A stretch of DNA of 64,000 bases. Source: Auanema rhodensis. Taxonomy: Eukaryota > Nematoda > Chromadorea > Rhabditida > Rhabditidae. Shown piece after piece: positions 1 through 8,990 of this stretch. The DNA lies in the NCBI GenBank assembly GCA_964057225.1, contig OZ059897.1, positions 2,604,001-2,668,000 of the forward strand, written 5' to 3'. Each line of letters begins with the position of its first letter. Within the stretch, counting starts at the first letter, position 1. The notes under the pieces were generated by a model, which saw nothing but the letters and a program-made list of their open reading frames with translations, searched no databases and was not told the DNA's origin. The position numbers and the translations under genes are program-made.

Positions 1-141
1 CACTAATGCATTATTTTTCAAACGATCATAACTAATTTTTGTATAGAGCGTTTCTCAATGTAGTATAGTGCATTCGATGCGGATTTTTAAGCTGCGTTGA
101 TCTGTGTTATCAGATTTGAGTTAACTTAAAAATGCACCGAG

Positions 142-155
142 ATATCAACTGATAT
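142..155. repeat. Near-palindrome ATATCAACTGATAT in the monomer
   Basis: Six-base arms ATATCA and TGATAT separated by AC. Conserved in families A, C, D and K. Family B monomers read gtaatcaactgatat and lose the symmetry. No function is known; it is a possible protein-binding dyad. Confidence 0.6.
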
Positions 156-200
156 AGGTTCACACTTGTATCCTCGATTTTCACCCTGAAGAAATGATTT

Positions 201-217
201 TTTCGTTGAAAAACATT
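201..217 (+). other. Partial CENP-B-box-like motif in each monomer
   Basis: TTTCGTTGAAAAACATT resembles the 5' half of the 17-bp mammalian CENP-B box: the TTCG core and the A at position 10 are present. The CGGG half is absent. It is conserved in almost all monomers. It may be coincidence, because CENP-B itself is not known outside mammals and a few domesticated-transposase lineages. Confidence 0.25.
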
Positions 218-322
218 GTCCATCGTATTCGTCTTGAAAAAAGGAATCTAAAAACATCTACTTTTTGTGAAATTATTTAGAAATTTTTCGGGAAAATTTT
301 TGTCAAAATGTTTTTGGAAGCA

Positions 323-350
323 ATGTTGAGTGTACATGGGAACTCAACAT
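323..350. repeat. Inverted repeat (9-bp arms, 10-nt loop) present in each monomer
   Basis: Arms ATGTTGAGT (323-331) and ACTCAACAT (342-350) are perfectly complementary and flank a 10-nt loop, gtacatggga. The structure recurs once per 351 bp. Family B monomers read actcagcat on the right arm, which breaks one Watson-Crick pair with no compensating change. The retrotransposon target site lies in the equivalent loop at 6656-6660. Confidence 0.85.
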
Positions 351-351
351 A

Positions 352-702
352 CACTAATGCATTATTTTTCAAACGATCATAACTAATTTTTGTATAGAGC
401 GTTTCTCAATGTAGTATAGTGCATTCGATGCGGATTTTTAAGCTGCGTTGATCTGTGTTATCAGATTTGAGTTAACTTAAAAATGCACCGAGATATCAAC
501 TGATATATGTTCACACTTATATCCTTGATTTTCACCCTGAAGAAATGATTTTTTCGTTGAAAAACATTGTCCATCGTATTCGTCTTGAAAAAAGAAATCT
601 GAAAACATCTACTTTTTGTGAAATTATTTAGAAATTTTTCGGGAAAATTTTTGTCAAAATGTTTTTGGAAGCAATGTTGAGTGTACATGGGAACTCAACA
701 TA
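352..702 (+). repeat. Representative 351-bp satellite monomer
   Basis: One full period from cactaatgc to the base before the next cactaatgc. The unit is AT-rich with several A- and T-tracts. Every monomer contains four short dyads, described from the preceding copy: ATCTG/CAGAT, ATATCAACTGATAT, TTTTCGGGAAAA and the 9-bp arms ATGTTGAGT/ACTCAACAT. The length equals about two nucleosome repeats and is divisible by three (117 codons), but stop codons interrupt every frame in each monomer. I saw no internal half-unit repetition. Confidence 0.9.
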
Positions 703-3700
703 CACTAATGCATTATTTTTCAAACGATCATAACTAATTTTTGTATAGAGCGTTTCTCATTGTAGTATAGTGCATTCGATGCGGAATTTCAAGCTGCGTT
801 GATCTGTGTTATCAGATTTGAGTTAACTTAAAAATGCACCGAGATATCAACTGATATAAGTTCACACTTGTATCCTCGATTTCCACCCTGAAGAAATGAT
901 TTTTTCGATGAAAAACATTGTCCATCGTATTTGTCTTGAAAAAAGGAATCTAAAAACATCTACTTTTTGTGAAATTATTTAGAAATTTTTCGGGAAAATT
1001 TTTGTCAAAATGTTTTTGGAAGCAATGTTGAGTGTACATGGGAACTCAACATACACTAATGCATTATTTTTCAAACGATCATAACTAATTTTTGTATGGA
1101 GCGTTTTTCAATGTAGTATAGTGCATTCGATGCGGATTTTTAAGCTGCGTTGATCTGTGTTATCAGATTTGAGTTAGCTTAAAAATGCACCGAGATATCA
1201 ACTGATATATGTTCACACTTATAGCCTCGATTTTCACCCTGAAGAAATGATTTTTTCGTTGAATAACATTGTCCATCGTCTTCGTCTTGAAAAAAGGAAT
1301 CTAAAAACATCTACTTTTTGTGAAATTATTTAGAAATTTTTCGGGAAAATTTTTGTCACAATGTTTTTGGAAGCAATGTTGAGTGTACATGGGAACTCAA
1401 CATACACTAATGCATTATTTTTCAAACGATCATAACTAATTTTTGTATAGAGCGTTTCTTAATGTAGTATAGTGCATTCGATGCGGATTTTTAAGCTGCG
1501 TTGATCTGTGTTATCAGATTTGAGTTAGCTTAAAAATGCACCGAGATATCAACTGATATAGGTTCACACTTATATCCTCGATTTTCACCCTGAAGAAATG
1601 ATTTTTTCGTTGAATAACATTGTCCATCGTCTTCGTCTTGAAAAAAGGAATCTAAAAACATCTACTTTTTGTGAAATTATTTAGAAATTTTTCGGGAAAA
1701 TTTTTGTCAAAATGTTTTTGGAAGCAATGTTGAGTGTACATGGGAACTCAACATACACTAATGCATTATTTTTCAAACGATCATAACTAATTTTTGTATA
1801 GAGCGTTTCTCAATGTAGTATAGTGCATTCGATGCGGATTTTTAAGCTGCGTTGATCTGTGTTATCAGATTTGAGTTAACTTAAAAATGCACCGAGATAT
1901 CAACTGATATATGTTCACACTTATATCCTCGATTTTCACCCTGAAGAAATGATTTTTTCGTTGAAAAACATTGTCCATCGTATTCGTCTTGAAAAAAGAA
2001 ATCTAAAAACATCTACTTTTTGTGAAATTATTTAGAAATTTTTCGGGAAAATTTTTGTCAAAATGTTTTTGGGAGCAATGTTGAGTGTACATGGGAACTC
2101 AACATACACTAATGCATTATTTTTCAAACGATCATAACTAATTTTTGTATAGAGCGTTTCTCATAGTAGTATAGTGCATTCGATGCGGATTTTCAAGCTG
2201 CGTTGATCTGTGTTATCAGATTTGAGTTAACTTAAAAATGCACCGAGATATCAACTGATATAGGTTCACACTTGTATCCTCGATTTTCACCCTGAAGAAA
2301 TGATTTTTTCGTTGAAAAACATTGTCCATCGTATTCGTCTTGAAAAAAGAAATCTAAAAACATCTACTTTTTGTGAAATTATTTAGAAATTTTTCGGGAA
2401 AATTTTTGTCAAAATGTTTTTGGAAGCAATGTTGAGTGTACATGGGAACTCAACATACACTAATGCATTATTTTTCAAACGATCATAACTAATTTTTGTA
2501 TAGAGCGTTTCTCAATGTAGTATAGTGCATTCGATGCGGATTTTTAAGTTGCGTTGATCTGTGTTATCAGATTTGAGTTAACTTAAAAATGCACCGAGAT
2601 ATCAACTGATATAGGTTCACACTTATATCCTCGATTTTCACCCTGAAGAAATGATTTTTTCGTTGAATAACATTGTCCATCGTCTTCGTCTTAAAAAAAG
2701 GAATCTAAAAACATCTACTTTTTGTGAAATTATTTAGAAATTTTTCGGGAAAATTTTTGTCAAAATGTTTTTGGAAGCAATGTTGAGTGTACATGGGAAC
2801 TCAACATACACTAATGCATTATTTTTCAAACGATCATAACTAATTTTTGTATAGAGCGTTTCTCAATGTAGTATAGTGCATTCGATGCGGATTTCTAAGC
2901 TGCGTTGATCTGTGTTATCAGATTTGAGTTAGCTTAAAAATGCACCGAGATATCAACTGATATATGTTCACACTTATATCCTCGATTTTCACCCTGAAGA
3001 AATGATTTTTTCGTTGAATAACATTGTCCATCATCTTCGTCTTGAAAAAAGGAATCTAAAAACATCTACTTTTTGTGAAATTATTTAGAAATTTTTCGGG
3101 AAAATTTTTGTCAAAATGTTTTTGGAAGCAATGTTGAGTGTACATGGGAACTCAACATACACTAATGCATTATTTTTCAAACGATCATAACTAATTTTTG
3201 TATGGAGCGTTTCTCAATGTAGTATAGTGCATTCGATGCGGATTTTTAAGCTGCGTTGATCTGTGTTATCAGATTTGAGTTAACTTAAAAATGCACCGAG
3301 ATATCAACTGATATAGGTTCACACTTATATCCTCGATTTTCACCCTGAAGAAATGATTTTTTCGTTGAATAACATTGTCCATCGTCTTCGTCTTGAAAAA
3401 AGGAATCTAAAAACATCTACTTTTTGTGAAATTATTTAGAAATTTTTCGGGAAAATTTTTGTCAAAATGTTTTTGGAAGCAATGTTGAGTGTACATGGGA
3501 ACTCAACATACACTAATGCATTATTTTTCAAACGATCATAACTAATTTTTGTATAGAGCGTTTCTCAATGTAGTATAGTGCATTCGATGCGGATTTCTAA
3601 GCTGCGTTGATCTGTGTTATCAGATTTGAGTTAGCTTAAAAATGCACCGAGATATCAACTGATATATGTTCACACTTATATCCTCGATTTTCACCCTGAA

Positions 3701-5730
3701 GAAATGATTTTTTCGTTGAATAACATTGTCCATCATCTTCGTCTTGAAAAAAGGAATCTAAAAACATCTACTTTTTGTGAAATTATTCAGAAATTTTTCG
3801 GGAAAATTTTTGTCAAAATGTTTTTGGAAGCAATGTTGAGTGTACATGGGAACTCAACATACACTAATGCATTATTTTTCAAACGATCATAACTAATTTT
3901 TGTATAGAGCGTTTCTCAATGTAGTATAGTGCATTCGATGCGGATTTCTAAGCTGCGTTGATCTGTGTTATCAGATTTGAGTTAGCTTAAAAATGCACCG
4001 AGATATCAACTGATATATGTTCACACTTATATCCTCGATTTTCACCCTGAAGAAATGATTTTTTCGTTGAATAACATTGTCCATCATTTTCGTCTTGAAA
4101 AAAGGAATCTAAAAACATCTACTTTTTGTGAAATTATTTAGAAATTTTTCGGGAAAATTTTTGTCAAAATGTTTTTGGAAGCAATGTTGAGTGTACATGG
4201 GAACTCAACATACACTAATGCATTATTTTTCAAAAGATCATAACTAATTTTTGTATAGAGCGTTTCTCAATGTAGTATAGTGCATTCGATGCGGATTTTT
4301 AAGCTGCGTTGATCTGTGTTATCAGATTTGAGTTAACTTAAAAATGCACCGAGATATCAACTGATATATGTTCACACTTATATCCTCGATTTTCACCCTG
4401 AAGAAATGATTTTTTCGTTGAAAAACATTGTCCATCGTATTCGTCTTGAGAAAAGAAATCTAAAAACAACTTCTTTTATGTGAAATTATTCAGAAATTTT
4501 TCGGGAAAATTTTTGTCAAAATGTTTTTGGAAGCAATGTTGAGTGTACATGGGAACTCAACATACACTAATGCATTATTTTTCAAACGATCATAACTAAT
4601 TTTTGTATAGAGCGTTTCTCATTGTAGTATAGTGCATTCGATGCGGATTTTCAAGCTGCGTTGATCTGTGTTATCAGATTTGAGTTAACTTAAAAATGCA
4701 CCGAGATATCAACTGATATAGGTTCACACTTGTATCCTCGATTTTCACCCTGAAGAAATGATTTTTTCGTTGAAAAACATTGTCCATCGTATTCGTCTTG
4801 AAAAAAGGAATCTAAAAACATCTACTTTTTGTGAAATTATTTAGAAATTTTTCGGGAAAATTTTTGTCAAAATGTTTTTGGAAGCAATGTTGAGTGTACA
4901 TGGGAACTCAACATACACTAATGCATTATTTTTCAAACGATCATAACTAATTTTTGTATAGAGCGTTTCTCAATGTAGTATAGTGCATTCGATGCGGATT
5001 TTTAAGCTGCGTTGATCTGTGTTATCAGATTTGAGTTAACTTAAAAATGCACCGAGATATCAACTGATATAGGTTCACACTTATATCCTCGATTTTCACC
5101 CTGAAGAAATGATTTTTTCGTTGAAAAACATTGTCCATCGTATTCGTCTTGAAAAAAGAAATCTAAAAACATCTACCTTTTGTGAAATTATTTAGAAATT
5201 TTTCGGGAAAATTTTTGTCAAAATGTTTTTGGAAGCAATGTTGAGTGTACATGGGAACTCAACATACACTAATGCATTATTTTTCAAACGATCATAACTA
5301 ATTTTTGTATAGAGCGTTTCTCATTGTAGTATAGTGCATTCGATGCGGATTTGTAAGCTGCGTTGATCTGTGTTATCAGATTTGAGTTAACTTAAAAATG
5401 CACCGAGATATCAACTGATATAGGTTCACACATATATCCTCGATTTTCACCCTGAAGAAATGATTTTTTCGTTGAAAAACATTGTCCATCGTCTTCGTCT
5501 TGAAAAAAGGAATCTAAAAACATCTACTTTTTGTGAAATTATTTAGAAATTTTTCGGGAAAATTTTTGTCACAATGTTTTTGGAAGCAATGTTGAGTGTA
5601 CATGGGAACTCAACATACACTAATGCATTATTTTTCAAACGATCATAACTAATTTTTGTATAGAGCGTTTCTTAATGTAGTATAGTGCATTCGATGCGGA
5701 TTTTTAAGCTGCGTTGATCTGTGTTATCAG

Positions 5731-6307
5731 ATTTGCGCTAGCTTAAAAATGCACCGAGTAATCAACTGATATAGGTTCACACTTATATCCTCGATTTTCA
5801 CCCTGAAGAATTAATTTTTTCGTTGAATAACATTGTCCATCGTCTTTGCCTTGAAAAAAGAAATCTAAAAACTCCTACTTTTTGTGAAATTATTTAGAAA
5901 TTTTTCGGGAAAATTTTTGTCACAATGTTTTTGGAAGCAATGTTGAGTGTACATGGGAACTCAGCATACACTAATGCATTATTTTTCAAACGATCATAAC
6001 TAATTTTTGTATAGAGCGTTTCTCAATGTAGTATAGTGCATTCGATGCGGATTTTTAAGCTGCGTTGATCTGTGTGATCAGATTTGCGCTAGCTTAAAAA
6101 TGCACCGAGTAATCAACTGATATAGGTTCACACTTATATCCTCGATTTTCACCCTGAAGAATTAATTTTTTCGTTGAATAACATTGTCCACCGTCTTTGC
6201 CTTGAAAAAAGAAATCTAAAAACTCCTACTTTTTGTGAAATTATTTAGAAATTTTTCCTTGAAAATTTTTGTCACAATGTTTTTGGAAGCAATGTTGAGT
6301 GTACATG
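5731..6307 (+). repeat. Family B and B2 monomer pair
   Basis: First appearance of family B. Diagnostic variants are gatttgcgctagc, cgagtaatcaac, gaagaattaatttttt, cgtctttgccttg, actcctac and gtcacaatg. The second monomer (around 6157) is type B2: it has ccaccgtc and the replacement of cggg by ccttg, which makes it 352 bp long. Confidence 0.8.
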
Positions 6308-6655
6308 GGAACTCAACATACACTAATGCATTATTTTTCAAACGATCATAACTAATTTTTGTATAGAGCGTTTTTTAATGTAGTATAGTGCATTCGATGC
6401 GGATTTTTAAGCTGCGTTGATCTGTGTTATCAGATTTGAGTTAGCTTAAAAATGCACCGAGATATCAACTGATATATGTTCACACTTATATCCTCGATTT
6501 TCACCCTGAAGAAATGATTTTTTCGTTGAAAAACATTGTCCATCGTCTTCGTCTTGAAAAAAGGAATCTAAAAACATCTACTTTTTGTGAAATTATTTAG
6601 AAATTTTTCGGGAAAATTTTTGTCAAAATGTTTTTGGAAGCAATGTTGAGTGTAC

Positions 6656-6660
6656 ATGAG
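6656..6660. repeat. Target-site duplication, left copy (ATGAG)
   Basis: ATGAG immediately precedes the left LTR and is repeated directly after the right LTR at 12474-12478. Joining the flanks across one copy restores an ordinary monomer junction, gtacatgagaactcaac. A 5-bp duplication is typical for BEL/Pao integration. Confidence 0.95.
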
Positions 6661-6891
6661 TGTCTTGAATAAACAAAGAACACAAAATATATTATAACTA
6701 TTTATTATAAATAATTGGTAACGACCGATTATTATAAGTGTTAACTCGAAGAATAAAAAATGTTAATAATAAAAACAATGAAAAATGACTCTCACGTGAA
6801 CTTTCACGTGTTTTATAATAATGATTCAAAAATGGTAAAGATTATTCATGTTCTTCATTAATTATCTTCAATTTCTGATTAGATCAGAACA
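6661..6891 (-). repeat. 3' LTR of the BEL/Pao element
   Basis: 231 bp, beginning TG and ending CA on either strand. It is identical by eye to the copy at 12243-12473. It carries the polyadenylation signal used for the element transcript (AATAAA on the minus strand, 6701-6706), followed by a GT-rich stretch. It also has two CACGTG palindromes (6793-6798 and 6805-6810) and a TATAAAA (6811-6817, minus strand). Confidence 0.96.
6701..6706 (-). promoter_or_regulatory. Polyadenylation signal AATAAA in the 3' LTR
   Basis: Minus-strand AATAAA followed within about 20-35 nt by TTTTGTGTTCTTTGTTT, a GT/T-rich downstream element. This would place the R/U5 boundary close to the LTR end and leave a very short U5 of roughly 20 nt. 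The assignment is from motif and position only. Confidence 0.6.
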
Positions 6892-6901
6892 TTCCCGCCT
6901 C
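6892..6901 (-). other. Polypurine tract (plus-strand primer site)
   Basis: On the minus strand GAGGCGGGAA lies directly against the start of the 3' LTR (sense orientation), the expected position of the plus-strand primer. It is purine-rich with a single C. Confidence 0.7.
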
Positions 6902-7010
6902 AAAGAAGACGTATTTGATTCTTTAATTTGATTTTCATTATTATTTTGTTTCTTTTTATCTTTTTCACGTTTTTGTTACGTGATGGCTCCCAACGACCAA
7001 AACATTAATT
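6902..7010 (-). other. 3' untranslated segment between pol and the polypurine tract
   Basis: About 110 bp of AT-rich DNA between the pol stop codon and the polypurine tract. I see no reading frame or env remnant here. Confidence 0.6.
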
Positions 7011-8987
7011 TCATAAATATTCTTTATAGTTTATTCTAGCTATTGGTCTCAAGCGATGGTTCCATTGTTCGGTACCTCTTGGAATTATTGTATTTGATAT
7101 ACAATCTTGTTGTTTTTGGTGAATTTCTGATTTTGGTTCTGATTCTTCATCTTTGGTTTCATCTTCCGTTTCCTTATGATTTTCATCGTATTGTTGGTTA
7201 ATTTCAAGAGGAATTAATTGATTTATACTTTTTCTTAATAAGTTTCCTTCAGAATTTTTTATAATGGCAGTTCTTATCTGTTTATCTGGAGATATGATCA
7301 ATTCTTTTATAAGAACCATAGGCCATTTATTTCTTTTGGTGCCAATTTTTTCGCACAATACTATATCTCCTACTTTCGGAATGTTTTTTGAATAGTTTTT
7401 CATATTTCTATACTTAATATTATTAGCTCTTAATTTTTCAAGATAATGACCTGTCCATTCAAGCCAAAATTTTTCTACTTTTTTATTGCAAATTTCCATC
7501 CATTCTTTAATTTCTCTTTTATTCTCCAAATTAGTTTTATTTTCATTTCCCATATAACATGGTAATATATTACTAGGATGATAAATTTCTAAGCTCATTG
7601 GAGTTATAATTTTATCAAAATCTGTTTCAATATTAGTGAGAGGTCGGTTATTTATTACAGTTTCTATCTCAGCTAAAATTGTTTCAAGTTCTCTCAGTTC
7701 TATTATTCTTACATCTAAGTTTTTCATTAGATATTTTTTAGTGATTCCGATCATTTTTTCATAAAAACCTCCTTTCCAGGGAGAATGTGGAGTTATGAAC
7801 TTCCATTGAATAAAGTTCTTGCTCGAAAATTCTTTCAAAATTTTTTCTCCTTTAATAAATTGTGAGCCGTTATCACTATATATTATTTTCGGTATTCTTT
7901 TTCTTGCAAAAAATTTTCTTAGTACCAAAATGAATTCTTTGGATGTACAATCATGAACTAAATCAATATATATAGCTCTTGTGCATAGACATGTTATAAG
8001 CATAATCCACACTTTTTTAGTTTCATTTTCTTTTTTGACGTATAATGGTCCAGCAAAATCAACACCAATATTTTCATATGGTTTGAATTTATTAATTCTA
8101 TGTATAGGTAACTGTGGAAAATCTGGATATTTATACGGTCTGTTATTTAATTTTTTACATTTTAAACATCTTGAATTGATTGTGTTTACTATATTCTTCA
8201 ATTTTATTATAAAAAAATTCTTTCTTATCATTGATATGAACGTGTTTCTTGCAGGATGTAACATGATACCATGCATATAGTTCAAAAATAAATTAGAATA
8301 ATTTGTTTTTCCAAATAATAGTATCGGATATTCATCAATACTCTTATTATCATTACCCATTCTGCCTCTTACTCTTAGAATATTATATTCATCCTTTATG
8401 ATATCCAGACTTTTATATTTTTTCTTTTCTAGGCTATTTATATTCTGTTCTTGATGCATTTTTATTATCAATTTCTCGATTAATTTATTTTTTATGCCTT
8501 CAGATTTTGCATCTCTGAGTTCTTCCATGATTTTATTCGAATTCATCCATTTTTCTTTTCTTAGTTTGCATGCAAACATAACTATTACTTTAATAATAGA
8601 CATATATTCGGAAAAGGAAGAATATTTTCCTGCTAAACTTTCAAAATTTTCATATAAATTGTTTCGTTTTGTATTTATCAATAGATTTATGATTTTACTT
8701 TTACTAATTTCTGGATTAATAATGTTTTGCTGTGTTATAACATTGGCTTTAAATAAATTTTCCTCTTTCATCCAATAAGGACCATTTTTCCACATTTCAA
8801 ATTTAGCTTCATCTATATCTGCTCCTCTTGTAGGAATATCTGCAGGGTTTGCTTCAGATTTAACATAAAAATATTCTATTACTTTATCTTTTTCTTTCAT
8901 TTCTTGACTGATTTCGTTTATTTTTTCTATTCTATTTCGAATATATAATTTTTTCTGAGGATTCTTTGATATCCAATGAAGTACGAC
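7011..8987 (-). pseudogene. pol: pol, 3' part: end of RNase H and integrase (cut off from the upstream part by an in-frame TAA)
   Basis: Same frame as the upstream pol segment, which ends at the TAA at 8988-8990. The first internal ATG is at 8900; residues below count from it. The beginning holds the end of RNase H (VKSEANPADIPTRG), followed by a GPYW segment. The integrase zinc-binding motif is H210, H215, C245 and C248. The catalytic core has D281 (GVDFAGP), D343 (YSDNGSQF) and E381 (GGFYEKM), with 37 residues between the last two. Conserved VINNRPLT follows, then a C-terminal domain from about residue 511 (GDIVL ... KWPMVLIKELI ... NQLIPLE) resembling DUF5641 of BEL/Pao integrases. The last 60 residues are charged. 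The product would splice cDNA into the genome. All catalytic residues are intact, so loss of function would come only from the upstream stop. Confidence 0.9.
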
Positions 8988-8990
8988 TTA
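8988..8990 (-). other. Premature in-frame TAA in pol (RNase H)
   Basis: Minus-strand TAA directly after the FTDS motif. Downstream codons stay in frame and continue recognisable RNase H sequence (VVLHWISKNP). BEL/Pao relatives usually have a glutamine at this position, so a single C-to-T change (CAA to TAA) would explain it. It could also be a sequencing error or a recoded stop. Confidence 0.85.

Larger units (their letters stand above)
1..5730 (+). repeat. Satellite sub-block made only of family A monomers
   Basis: About 16 monomers, all carrying gaagaaatgatttttt, cgagatatcaac and gtcaaaatg or gtcacaatg. They split into A1 (gttgaaaaac with cgtattcg) and A2 (gttgaataac with cgtcttcg or catcttcg). 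None of the family B, C or D diagnostic variants that dominate the rest of the window is present. A local 702-bp duplication is visible: the catcatcttcg variant with gatttctaag recurs at about 3030 and 3732. One outlier lies at 4465-4490, where acatctactttttgtg is replaced by acaacttcttttatgtg. Confidence 0.85.
1..6660 (+). repeat. Satellite array, left segment (351-bp monomers, about 19 copies)
   Basis: Head-to-tail 351-bp tandem repeat. The string cactaatgcattatttttca occurs at 1 and again at 352, and the same landmarks recur every 351 bases up to the retrotransposon. Monomers differ by a few percent, mainly at linked diagnostic sites. All copies have the same orientation. There is no intervening unique DNA. 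The final monomer is cut at 6660 by the retrotransposon and resumes at 12479. This is a satellite by structure; a centromeric or pericentromeric location is an inference. Confidence 0.97.

Noticed and set aside
461-688. Minus-strand reading frames of 63-79 codons in the satellite (also 25939-26166, 47620-47859, 48485-48676, 54454-54645)
   Set aside because: They are chance opens in an AT-rich repeat, depend on single variants and overlap the monomer with no independent support.
3704-3892. 62-codon reading frame recurring in 15 monomers (for example 13034, 17247, 22513, 48147, 63242)
   Set aside because: It exists only where a TAG in gaaattatttag has become CAG (attattcag). It has no matching family and no coding-type conservation, and its near-identity between copies follows from array amplification.
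6902-7010. An env-like third reading frame that would make the element an endogenous retrovirus
   Set aside because: There is only about 110 bp between the pol stop and the polypurine tract, with no reading frame.
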